DNA of 64,000 bases from contig NC_135998.1 of NCBI RefSeq assembly GCF_048128805.1, forward strand, positions 20,849,156 through 20,913,155, given 5' to 3'. Position numbers and translations under genes: made by a program. Shown in pieces: positions 36,443-48,408 of this stretch; the first letter of the stretch is position 1; every line of letters begins with the position of its first letter. This DNA is from Centroberyx gerrardi (taxonomy: Eukaryota; Chordata; Actinopteri; Beryciformes; Berycidae). The notes under the pieces are model-generated. The model was not told where the DNA came from. It saw nothing but the letters and a program-made list of their open reading frames with translations, and made no database searches.

Positions 36443-39400
36443 AACCATTCTCTCTTAACATCAGCTTTTGTTGCAAAATGCAACTTTGATAACAATTTTC
36501 AATCCAGGCGATGGGGAAGCTTCAATGGTGAGGCAAACATAAACAAAATGAGAGGTACAGATTGAAATTGTATGGAGATAGAGGGCAGGAGAGAGATGAA
36601 ACGAGGGAAAAAAATGGCTGCTGAGCTGTGAGAAGCTGCAGCAGAAAGGGGCCTGGTGGGAAGAGAAAAAGCTAGTCACAGCCATGACAGCAAAAGTAGC
36701 CTGACGTAGGAAGTAAATGAATGTTAAATACTGACAAATATGAAAAATACACAACACAAAACTCCTCTCCACAACACCAGTTTAATAAACATGCATCGTT
36801 ACAACCTCAAATCCACATACTGTATAATACAGTATCTCAATAAAGTGAAGGCAAAATAACAATAGTGGAAACATGCAATTGAATCAGCCACTCCTCACCC
36901 TCTTGCCTCCGTCCCTCTCCAGCCACTAGCCAAACCTTCTTTCCTTCCTTCCTTCCATCCTGCAACAAACACAGTCACAACACTACTAACCCACAAAAAG
37001 CCATCCACCCCACCCTGCATGGAAAAAAATCCTGTTTCTTTCCAACAAGGCAAAGGCCCAGAATACAGGGTCAGGTTACATCCAGGGAGCTGGTGAGTGG
37101 TGGTGGTGTTGGTAAGGATCCTCCTTAGTCATTCTCTGCACCACTAGCAGCATACAGACACACAAACAGACAGATAGATAATGGTCCTGTGAGGCAGGCT
37201 CTAGGCTGCAGATTCACAGACTCCCAGACAGCCACGTCCCCCTGCCCTCGTCCCTTCCCAAATCTCCCTGCTCCCCTTGCAGTGAGCCATGCTGCATAGC
37301 ACACCGACATCCAGCCAGCAGTCAGCAGCCGCAGGATCTGTGCCTGTGCCATAGTAGCCAGTGGCTGAGTTGTGAAGGGCTGCCATGGAGTAGCCTGGGC
37401 TATCTCTATCCCTCAGTGGAGCACAGAGACGGCATTGTTCCTGTGAGCCCTCCGTCTGCCTCAAACCGGTTTCAACTGGTTCCGGTCACCCAACATAAAG
37501 CCCTCTGCTGCAGTATGGCCTCAGAAACACAGAGACGGAAAGAGTGTGCCCACCTCCCAGGAAACACTGCAACATATTACACTAAAATATAGGTATAACA
37601 TCGTGCAGAATTGGTGAAAGAACAACACAAGACATTTTATGGACAGGTGGCAGGGTTCCCACATTAAACTAATCTGGTATCTGTCATTTTCCCTGTCATA
37701 AATTTAGGCCTTGATAATGCAAACAACAACAACCTGGGCAGAATGGAAGAAAAGAAACTGAGCTTGAGATTGAGGACAGGTACCCTGACACAAATAAAAA
37801 ACAAGAAAACAGTAAGGAAAAGGAGAAAAAACACACATACACAATGTAAACAAAAGAATAACTTAGATGAGGTAAAAATTAAAAGATGATAAGTAAGATG
37901 ATGTGCAAAACACTGACTCACAGTAATAGCAATTGACATCCAACTTACTACACCAACTCTCACTGCAAAGGAGAGGAAAGTAGGTAACCATGATGGTGGT
38001 AGAAATCCAGTTCTGTACCTGGGCCTTTTTCTCGACCAGATCCTCCAGTGCTTTCACCCCACTGTGCTGCACTGGTCTGAGGGGCATCACTGGTAGCCTT
38101 ACTCTGCCATCTAGCCTTGACCCCAACTGATCTTTGTCAATTAAAAACTGCCATCCATGCAGCCCCTATCAACAGTGCATCCACCACTGTGATATAAAGA
38201 CAAGGAATACAAAAGCCCATCAAAGACACTTTACTTTGTCATGGGCAGGCACAGGTCATGCACGCATCCCCAAACTTTCTTCAAACGCATGCAGCCCCAG
38301 CCCACATATACCACCACATAGACACACATAAACATAAACACACATTCATGCATATACAGAGGGAGTAGGAAATGTGGCATACCCTTGTCAGATTTTTTCC
38401 ACTCTGAGAGATATTCAGTGTGAAATCTTCCTGTTGAGGCCTCAGCACCTGCCCTACTCAGCCCCAACCATTCCAGCCCCCATCCTCCTCCTCCCCTCCC
38501 CCTCTTCCCACTGCTTCTGTGGGTCAGTCCCAGATTTAGTCCCAGTCCAGGCCTCGTTTCTCCCGTAGCCCTACCACCACGGCCGTGCATGGAGTGATGG
38601 ATAGAGAAAGGGGGCAGTGTTCAGCAGGCCTTTTGTCTATGTCTGTGCAGGGGGGTGAGGGGACTCTCCACTCTGGCTCTGGAGCAGCAGCAGCAGCTGG
38701 TGCAGGGAGAAGAGAGAGAGAGGGAGAGGGAGAGGGAGGTGGGGGAGATAGAGAGGAAGAAAAGGAAATGAACAAGAGAGAAGCATAATAAGTACATAAA
38801 TATTTACAATATGCACATATTTTAAGCCTTTCTTTATAGTACAGCATATGATCAAGCGGGAAATGTTGTTAATGTAGGATTGTGCAGATAAAGTAGTCCT
38901 AATCCTGTACGTTTTTCTATAGGGATCAATAACGTATCACCTAATTCCATTATTATTAAATAGCCTACAGGCCTCTGTTTAGGCCCAACTGCCCAGCTGC
39001 ATATGCCAAGGTCATTGGGTCTCGTGTTTGCTTTTCTGTCAAGGGTAGCTAAACAAATAAGTGTCATATACATTCATAGCAATCTATTCCACATCTGCAA
39101 ACATGATCATGATTGCCCTTATTTCATTATTCATGTATCCCACATAGCACTACACCTACAAGATAAGTAACCCAACAACAAGCAAAAAGTGCAAGGATGG
39201 CAACACATTGTCTGCGACAGACTTAGTCCTGTAGGTAAGACATTTTCACCATTCCATTGCCATGGTAAACAAAACATAAACAAACCAAGTATTCCATAAC
39301 CTACCTGGGAGCCTGCAGAGAGAGGCTTTCAGCAGGTTAAGACTGTCTCTCTATGCTCTGCCACCAGTCCTTGATAGATCTAGCAGAAAAACAGCCCTAT

Positions 39401-39651
39401 CAAAGGCAGCCATGAATACTGCAGCATAATCTAAGTAGCCTTCATATATAAAGGAATATGCCATATTTATTTATCAGACAACACAATTGCATTTGATACA
39501 CTGCAATGCTACTGCCGGTTGAAATGTGCATATATAGTAAAAGGCCCTCATTGTGACTTCTGCCTGCTCTACAGTGTGATAGATTCAGTGCAGGAGAGGA
39601 GGAGGCTGAGGTTGCTGTGCTCCCCACCCCTAACGTAGTCCCAGAGTCACA

Positions 39652-39659
39652 TGACGTCA
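39652..39659. promoter_or_regulatory. CRE palindrome in a possible znf532 promoter
   Basis: TGACGTCA is flanked symmetrically by CACA and CACATG (CAGAGTCACA-TGACGTCA-CATG) close to a GC-rich stretch (39590-39640), about 6.6 kb upstream of the znf532 ATG. A CRE with CpGs in such a place suits a housekeeping-type promoter. Assignment to znf532 is inference. Confidence 0.25.
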
Positions 39660-42600
39660 CATGTTGCTTCCATTCTTGTCGACGACGAACTGCAAATAGG
39701 AGGCACTAAAACCTTGCACATCTTATATAAAGAATTTCCTGTATGAAACAACCATATTTAGTCGTGACACTTGCAAGCCTAACTTTATCATTTCAAGTGC
39801 ATGCATGAAAATCTCACTCAAAAGGTCCTGTTTTCTCATACATAGTTTATGCTGCAGATTTTTTTTTCAATTAAATCATGGCTATGATTGTAGTATATTA
39901 TGGTATAGAATATTTTGATTTGTAGAAATGTAAAACATGGAGAGTATGTATAATTCGTCTACATTTCTTAATAATGTCCTGTGTTTGGAATGTAATGAAA
40001 TGTTACAAATCTGAAAAGAAGGCCTGATAGGGTAAGGAACAGTGTCAATCAACTCAAACCATCTGTGTCACTCTAATTGCACCATTTCTCTAATTTGCCC
40101 TGGAGGCTCTTTCAGCCCATGTGACTCTTCATTCCTATCAAAGTGCTTCCACACACATTGGCTATAGGCTTGACGCTTACTTTGCCCTGTTTGAAATAGA
40201 AATAGAATTAGAAGTAACCTCTAATGCTGATGTCATTCCAAGATAGGTTATATCATAGTGTTAAAACTTTACCAGGGCGTCCATAGGTACCTTACCTTTT
40301 CATTTGCTGCATATTTCTCCGGCTTTATATTCATACCTTAGAAGTGAGCCCTGTACCGCTAAAAAAAATGATCAAAAAAGAATTTGCTCTTGATTGACTT
40401 CCCTTGTTAAATACATCCTTAAAAGGAGTCATCGATAAATTGCTTGATTAGTGGCACATGCTATATCAAAACAATCCAGTTTTAAATGCAATGGTGATCT
40501 TGTGCGCACACGCACACACACACACAAATATGTTCCCCATGATTGTTTTCCTCGAAGTCACCTGAATAGTTAGTAAAGATATGTTTATCTGCTATATAAA
40601 TGTGTTCTGGTAGTTGTGTGGTGTTGTGACTCTTCTTGAATTGTACAGATGGTGCTTGAACAAGAGCAAAAAGGTAAAATTATGAATATTATTTTAAAGC
40701 CCTGTGTTACGTTTGAGGTCACTGAATGGGAGGACAGCTGCCAGGTGCTTTAGTCAGAAGTGTGACAGACAGTAAAGGCCTCATAATGGCAAATTGTTCT
40801 TTTTTAATTGACACTGCTGAAAGGCTGCCCTGAAATGGCCCAATTTTACTTCTCATAAAGCCAATATTATAGTAGTCATGATACCATCTTCTGGTCAATC
40901 AATGTATCTGACATCTGGAATTAATAGGATGGATGAAAGGACATTATTATCACAGCTCACATATATATAGATATCTTCAGTGATAGCATGAGTAGCTTTA
41001 TATTGTTTAGTCTGTGACTGCTGCATGAAATAAATGAAATAAATCTGAACAAACACTAAAAAGAATACTTTGTATTATTAAATATCTATAATTGTTAAAT
41101 AATAATTCCAATAAATCTACACAAAACTTCAGATCAGCCAAACTAATTATCCATCTGTAAACCTCTTTAGGTTTGTATTAATTTGTGCACTCTTTCAGCC
41201 ATTATGGTTGTCTATGGTTGTAAAGTTTTAGGCTTTTAAAAGTTGTAATGCTTAAGATAAACATGTCTATGAAAAGTTTAAAACTGAACTTATTGATGCA
41301 GTTATAGCCTTCTGCAGAACAAAGGATTCATCATCCTGTAAAAACAGAAAGTAATTGATGGGAGTGCTGCCTAAATTCACCCTACAGTGCCATCTGGTGT
41401 TTCTGCATTGCTCCCAAAAAATGAGGTTAGAATAAACCAGGACTTCAAAGTTATGGCAGGCATCATCTACCTTTCCATTCTACTACTTTTGATGAAAATC
41501 TGTCAAGGGTGCAATACATTTCAGGAGAAATCTGCCTAGGAAACTATAATAATCCAGTGAAAATGTCTCATCTTCCGTGCATAGATCCCTTTCAGTACTA
41601 ATTGAACAGGTGACACAACCATCACATCGTACATTATTCAACCAAAAATCTAAAATCTAAACTTGTAATTACCAGCTGTCAAGTGTCAAATGCTGAATGA
41701 CGCAACCAATCGTGACTATTCAAACTTCTGAACTAATTAGATTTGGTTTCATTGTGTGACCTGAGATGATTTCCGTGGTCTCTGGTGTGGGTGAGCAAGG
41801 AATGGCAATCAGACTTGAGTGGCCATTATTAAAATCATGAATGAGTGGGTAAATGGTTGAAAATCCTTGGCTCCTATGTACGCAGTTACCCATAGTTCAT
41901 GCCTTCATTGTACAGTATATTTGATTTTGAAGTTTCATTCCAAAATACTATATGTCCATCTTAGAATAAGTTAATTGATGTTCCTTGCTTTATTTTTTGA
42001 CAAACTCTGGTGATTACATCCTCTAAAAAGGCATTATTTTTAAGTAAATAGCTCAAGATAGCTAATAACTTCAAGAATATAATTGATTTTTACCCTCATC
42101 ACCAGAATCATTTTGTCAGAGTAGGTGTCACATTTTTCAAATGGTAGATATATCATTTTGGAATAAAACTCTTTATTAGTATATTTAAAAGAAGAATCTA
42201 AAAGATTTGTCCAATCAGAATCGTTTAATTCACAAGTATATTTCCATGTACCTGAGATTTAGTAACTTGTCAAAACGTTTTCACATGACCATGCTTGATT
42301 TGTTTGTATGCCGTTGTCTCAGATAAAAATAAAAATAAGCCAGAAAATACTGCAGATGCCGCTCCTCGGTGTATGCCATCTGTTACTGTCCTTTGACCAT
42401 AGGTGACTCATAAGACTTATTCCTGCTCTGTTAAGGTCATTCTTGGATGAGGATACGGTGTATTATGAGCCAGACCCATCAATATCGTCTAGGGACGTGT
42501 GGGGTTGTGACCTGACAATACCCAGGGGAAACACTCAACCTTTTCAACGCAAAATGTTACCTACCTGCATAGCGCACAAGGACTCCTTATCTGTCTTCAC

Positions 42601-43170
42601 TTATTCTCTTTCTCCAACAATCTGTATGTCAATACAGTCATGAATGGGATCACTCAAGTATGAGAATTTCACACAGGCATTTACGTAGGTGCCACACTAT
42701 ATTTGAGGATTGCTTATTTCACTTTGTTGATCTTTCCAGAGGGACAAGTCACTGTAATAAATTGCACTGATAAAGGATGTGGATTCTATAATATAACATG
42801 CTGTCATACACTGTATTGGCAAATTCTCTTCACTGAGCACAAAACAAGTATTGTCTGCCAGCAACAGACATTCACAGCATCTTCTTTCATTTGTGTTCCT
42901 TAGCAGTCACTATTGATATTGACTTCTGCATCATTTCCTCTATTCTGAAAACAGTGTGAGGTTTACAAAACAACACGTACAAGCTCTCTGCTTGACAGCA
43001 GTGTGAGATGCTTCATTCATTGCATTTAGCTGCAAAAAGTGTAATAGGTCAGGATGATATCCCATCAAATTCCTTAATATGCATCCTTTCAAAGCGTTGG
43101 GATGTCTGCCTGTGCTGTGGTATGCAGTGATGCCACTTAGAGTCTCAGAATAGTCTGCATCAGTGCTATG

Positions 43171-44010
43171 CTGTTCTGTTCTGTTCCGTTCTGTTCTGCC
43201 ATTCTCTGCTCTATTCTATTCTACTCTATTCTGTCCTGTCCTGTCCTGTTCTGTTATTCTATATTCTGTTCTGTTCTGTCATTCTCTGCTCTATTCTATT
43301 CTACTCTATTCTATTGTCCTGTCCTGTCCTGTCCTGTCCTGTCCTGTCCTGTTCTGTCCTGTTCTGTCCTGTCCTGTTCTGTCCTGTCCTGTTCTGTTCT
43401 GTTCTGCTATTCTCTGCTCTATTCTATTCTACTCTATTCTATTGTCCTGTCCTGTCCTGTCCTGTCCTGTTCTGTTCTGCTATTCTCTGCTCTATTCTAT
43501 TCTACTCTATTCTATTGTCCTGTCCTGTCCTGTCCTGTCCTGTCCTGTCCTGTCCTGTCCTGTTCTGTCCTGTCCTGTTCTGTTCTGTTCTGCTATTCTC
43601 TGCTCTATTCTATTCTACTCTATTCTATTGTCCTGTCCTGTCCTGTCCTGTCCTGTTCTGTTCTGTTCTGCTATTCTCTGCTCTATTCTATTCTACTCTA
43701 TTCTATTGTCCTGTCCTGTCCTGTCCTGTCCTGTCCTGTTCTGTTCTGCTATTCTCTGCTCTATTCTATTCTACTCTATTCTATTGTCCTGTCCTGTCCT
43801 GTCCTGTCCTGTCCTGTCCTGTTCTGTTATTCTATATTCTGTTTTTCTGTTCTGTTCTGTCCTGTTCTGTCCTGTCCTGTCCTGTTCTGTCCTGTCCTGT
43901 TCTGTTATTCTATATTCTGTTCTTCTGTTCTGTTCTGTCCTGTTCTGTTCTGTTCTGTCCTGCTCTGCTCCATTCTATTCTATTCTATTCTATTCTATTC
44001 TATTCTATCC
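43171..44010 (+). repeat. Pentanucleotide satellite (TCCTG/TTCTG)n with higher-order structure
   Basis: About 840 bp of TCCTG, TTCTG and TATTC pentamers. A block starting ATTCTCTGCTCTATTC recurs at 43201, 43281, 43409, 43482, 43595, 43673 and 43751, separated by variable TCCTG/TTCTG runs. The repeat period is therefore about 73-128 bp, and most spacings equal 3 modulo 5. The tail is (TATTC)n. All three plus-strand frames are open for 245-297 codons only because the pentamers contain no stop codon. The array ends about 420 bp before the grp TATA box. Confidence 0.97.
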
Positions 44011-44429
44011 CCCCCCAAATCAGTGTCAAAACACTCATAAATCACATGTGAGCTAATTGTACCCCATATTGCCACCTCCTTCAACAGAGGGAAGCAATTA
44101 CTCAGAGTTCCTGTCCATCATCGTGAAATGACGCTGACACCTCCCGCGATCACTATGCAATCTCTGGACAAACAAAACCAAGTGGAGCAACAATAATCAC
44201 CGGCTATAGATCGTAATTTGTCACCATCAGTTTTTCACTCTGGCACCGGCACCATGGTGTATTTTTAAAAACACCGCTGACGTACAACTCTATCAGGAGG
44301 GGCATTTAACTTTCATCATTAGTCGTTTCCATCAAAGACATCGCTCATACCGTGATACCAGTAACTTCTCCAACAACTCTCTGCATCACGAAATTGGAGA
44401 GGGTTTTTTTTTTTCGCGACATAGGTTGA

Positions 44430-44437
44430 TATAAATA
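44430..44437 (+). promoter_or_regulatory. grp TATA box
   Basis: TATAAATA lies 105 bases before the grp ATG, which allows a leader of about 75 bases. A CRE-like half site TGACGTAC lies at 44278-44285, about 150 bases upstream. Confidence 0.6.
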
Positions 44438-44534
44438 AAATCGACTATGGCTGAGCATTAAGTTAGTTTAAACTGATTAACTGCAACCAAGGATTGCGAT
44501 ATACCAGGCTTTAAAACGCGCATTATCTGATAAC

Positions 44535-45870
44535 ATGGGCGAAGTTTGCATCTGCTATTCGTGGACTTACAGACCAGTGTTACCAGTTGTTATTATTCTG
44601 GCAACAATAACCTGTATGGTGCACTGCTCAGAAAGTGCTGCAGCAGCTGGTGGGAAAATGTATCCACGCGGCAATCACTGGGCAGTAGGTAAGGGAAACT
44701 TTAAAACTTTAAAATTAGTAAAGAGTATTGGCATAACTAATGGCTTGATTTAATATGCATCAGATCAGACAGAAATATTTAGAGCATTAATATCCAGGAG
44801 GATCATAACACATTTATAGTAGGGCAAGTGGTATTATTATAGAAATCCTTGACATAAGAGAAAATAATTGAACAACAGTACGGGAATCTTGCTGTTTTGA
44901 AACAATATATAATCACCTACTACTACGACTACTACTATACCGTGGATGTAGGCTAATTGTAGATAGTAGATAAGTTTGTTGTTTTTGTTTTCTTTCTTTT
45001 TTATTTTGATTTCTTGAAAGATGTATCTTGGTAGACAATCCACTGGTAAGTATTACATACATAGAATAAGAAGGTGCTTAAACCATCTAGCCTTGCCGAG
45101 AAATGATGACAACGTGATTGGGCTACAATTGCAATGAAATTACAGATTATTTCATGGATACAAGAAGTTGTCTTATATCACAGTATTGGCTAAGACCAAA
45201 TGTGGCTCAGCAGATTGTGACAGTTTGGAAATAGATTGCAGTTGATGACACACTAGATTGATCAATGTGCACAGTATCCTACATCCCTTTCTGTTTGACT
45301 TCCCAGGTCATTTGATGGGAAAGAAGAGCATCGAGAGCCTGCCTGGACTGCATGACAGCAACCATGACAGTGACTACCCAACACCCTTAGAAAGAGGGGA
45401 CAAAGTGCTGGGCCAATATGAGCGTCCACCAAAGCTGGTGCAAGATTTTTTCAGGGCACTGGTCCATCACAAGAGCCAAAGACAGATCTCATACACTGCA
45501 AACAGGCTGCGCTTGCTCAGGAGCGGCTGGAGAGAGGAGGATAGAGACAAATATCTCAGAGAGGTCAGTAATGTAATTAAGGTGTCCATGTGTTTTGTCC
45601 TGCCTCTCCTCATCGTCATTGTGCCACCAATTTCTCATGCATTGAAGCAAATCATAAAGGGGGATATAGACTACTCTTTTATGTTTCTATGACTTGTTAG
45701 AGGCCCTTGAGAACACTTATTTGAACAATTTACCATAATATTTCATGGCTCATTTTTTGAGAATGTGATAACATGGTTCCATAAATGTATTTCTCCATTT
45801 CCTTCTTGTATTGTAGATGTCAGACCTCCTACTACTGGCTTTGAGCCTGCAAGACAATGGCTCCAACTGA
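44535..45870 (+). CDS. grp: Gastrin-releasing peptide precursor
   Basis: Three GT-AG exons: 44535-44688, 45307-45563, 45817-45870; 153 residues plus stop. A signal peptide (hydrophobic PVLPVVIILATITCMV) is followed within about 20 residues by the bombesin-family peptide KMYPRGNHWAVGHLM, then GKK, the Gly amide donor and dibasic cleavage site. The GNHWAVGHLM end is the receptor-binding decapeptide of GRP (neuromedin C region). Intron 1 splits the Gly codon of GHLM. The C-terminal extension (RPPKLVQDFFRALVHHKS and following) is a propeptide of no recognised function. The product is a secreted neuropeptide acting on GRP/bombesin receptors. The gene is convergent with rx3, and a large pentanucleotide satellite lies about 420 bp upstream of its TATA box. 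Confidence 0.96.
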
Positions 45871-46138
45871 ATGCAAGACACTCCAGACTCTGTGGCAACA
45901 TCAGTCCTTTCATTTAGCACATCATTATCTACAAACCTGTGCTGTCTAATCACAATACTCAGATTGCATATTTTATTTAATTATAACCATCTTAACAATC
46001 AGTTGGAAACCCACTAGATGATTGCCTCTTATTTTATCAATAATTTAAATTTTCAATACTTGTTTTTCAATGTTCATGCAATAGTGCTTTGTTTGATTAC
46101 AGATCAACAAGGATATGTTACAAAAATTGAGAATTCTG

Positions 46139-46144
46139 AATAAA
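46139..46144 (+). terminator. grp polyadenylation signal candidate
   Basis: AATAAA about 270 bases after the grp stop codon; the first clear signal on the plus strand. Confidence 0.5.
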
Positions 46145-46630
46145 TTTAGAATTTGTGATAACTGCATTGTGGATGTCTGACCGTGCTTTCACACCACTAA
46201 TCTTGCACATGTGTGCTGCAATGTGTGACTTTTCTGTTAATCTCCACATTTTTCTACTTAAATCAATGGTCATTTTTTGAGTGGGACAATTTGAGCTGCT
46301 GTTTTTCTTCGGAAAATGTAATTCTCTCCTTTTGGATTTCACTCCACCTGTGCGCTAACCAATTTATACCACAAGATGGCGTATGAAAACAATGTTAAGA
46401 GCACTGATCATTTCTGCTCTTTGTTTTAAATTAAAGAGCAATTTAAGAGTGGCATGCAGCAGGAAGAGTGGAGATCATCATGATTGCAGTTACAGATGAC
46501 CAAAAGCAGTTTATTGTCCGTATACCAGTGAGCTATGATGCTGCTTTTTCTCACAGAGGGAATGTGTCATTGTGAACATTGTGTTGACAAAAGCATGACT
46601 CCTACCACACCCACCCACACACAAACACAT

Positions 46631-46632
<2 letters not shown>

Positions 46633-46702
<70 letters not shown>
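46633..46702. repeat. (CA)n microsatellite
   Basis: About 35 uninterrupted CA units, the longest pure CA run in the window. Confidence 0.97.
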
Positions 46703-46708
<6 letters not shown>

Positions 46709-47897
46709 ACACTTAGTTCTTAGGGATTGCACACAATGAGAAATGTTAATTGGAACAATGTCATTTGGTTACACACATCTTTTTCTTACAAGCCAAAGGA
46801 GAGCACTCTCTTCTGTTCTCTTCCCTTATTTGTCACACGAATGGTGAATAATAGAAGTACAAGCCACTTTCACTCCATCATTATAAATCTAACCCAAGCA
46901 GCGAATGGGATAAAGTTTACAGAAGTTAATGAGGGGATCAGGAGGAAATGACAGTCATCAGCAAACTCATTCTCTAAAACTGACAGAGAAAGTGTGAGGT
47001 TTGACCTGCTACTTTATAATGGGCCCTCTGTTTGTATAAATGCTGCATCAATGTGATACTGAGATAGTATGAAAGTATTACTGTATACCGTCAAGATATT
47101 TGGTGGATGTTTTATCCAAAGCACCTTAGAGTAACACGAGTGCATATATTTTTAGCATCAAACCCCAAACCCTGGCAGTGTTAATGCCATGCTCTACCCA
47201 CTGAGATAATCAGGACCACAATATACAGATCTGCATCTATCAGAAGATTTTTTGCTATGTTAGATTTTGCAAAGTCACTTCAGTATGAAATAACTCACTA
47301 TGGCTTGAGAAATCACTGCTGAAAACAGTAGGCACAGCTGTTTTGACTTCATCTTAAATTAGTTCAAATGTAAATGTTTCGGCATGTGAGATGATAATGG
47401 CCATGTCAATAGCAAGTTTTTGTTCTTAGAGAAATGCTTGTTTTAAGCATTTGTCAACAGCATGGTAGTTGTGTAATCTACCACTAAGGGGTGCTGTATT
47501 CATGTTTTCTGTATTGGTGTATACTCTGGCTGCATGTACCTTTGGACCTGGCATGATTAATAATAATAATTTAAAGATTTTTATGTAAATGTGAGGTTGA
47601 TGGATCAACCATAAGTCATGACTGCCATTGTATTTTTTTGTTGTGTTCATCAGTCATTTCCTATCCAACAACCATGAGAAACCTTAATATCTACACATCT
47701 TAAAAGCTACATTAACATACAAACAAATTACTCCCATGTCTCCCTTTCAAATGTGAGCAATAGTTTGAATGGAGCCATATCAATCAATTCTATCAAGGAA
47801 CTGTTCTGAGTTTTGAAGCCTGTTGGAGTAAAGACAAAGTTGCAGGTGTATGGGAATATTTGATCAGTCATTATGTTAATTCAATTTACATAGGAAG

Positions 47898-47903
47898 TTT
47901 ATT
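47898..47903 (-). terminator. rx3 polyadenylation signal candidate
   Basis: AATAAA on the minus strand about 510 bases beyond the rx3 stop codon. Confidence 0.35.
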
Positions 47904-48408
47904 GTATAGAGAAAATAATCACATTTGATAAATCTCTTATGATGAAGAACATATAAAATGGGTCAAAACCAACAGGGATGAATGAATCAACAGTTATTCA
48001 AATGAGGCGTGGTCCATTTACAAGAGTAAAATAAATAGATACTGTTGGGTACTAACGGACTTTGCATTTGTTATGTTGGCGACACAACATAGCATGGATA
48101 AGAATGTGATTGGGTTGCAAAGAAGAAAAAAGAGAGGGAGAACCACTAGAAAACCATGAAATATCAACATACAGTGGTTTCACATGTTACTTCACAATTA
48201 GTGTCACAGCCTTCAGATAGCTGCTGTAAAAGTGGATCTCTCTGATCCTGGATGTCAACAGTAGTTCTCACTCTGAAAGTTCAGCAAAAGAACAAAAAAA
48301 AAAAAGTATGATCCCATCAGCATGAGGGTGAAGTCACTCCTCACAAGATGCAACAGATGGATTAGGTCTCTCTGGGTCTAGATGTCCATCATAAACTTCC
48401 ACACAACA

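Larger units (their letters stand above)
33059..44429. other. Non-coding region between znf532 start codon and grp
   Basis: No coding exon was recognised in 11 kb. It should hold the znf532 5' UTR exons and promoter: an acceptor-like site lies just before the ATG on the minus strand (CTCCAG or CCACAG, about 33080-33092). GC-rich stretches occur at 37.1-37.5 and 38.2-38.8 kb, and a CRE at 39.65 kb. 39.7-43.1 kb is AT-rich with nothing recognisable; 43.17-44.01 kb is a pentanucleotide satellite. No sec11c exon was seen. Confidence 0.6.
45871..48408. other. Intergenic region between convergent grp and rx3
   Basis: It contains the grp 3' UTR, a long CA microsatellite (46633-46702) and the presumed rx3 3' UTR. 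No coding sequence was recognised. Confidence 0.6.

Noticed and set aside
37125..37464. Minus-strand frames of 75-87 codons in a GC-rich stretch
   Set aside because: No recognisable protein and no conserved motif; could be a non-coding znf532 exon, but no splice evidence.
43163..44056. Three overlapping plus-strand open frames of 245-297 codons (SCPVLSCPVL-type protein)
   Set aside because: They are translations of the TCCTG/TTCTG satellite, open only because the pentamers contain no stop; all three frames are equally open.
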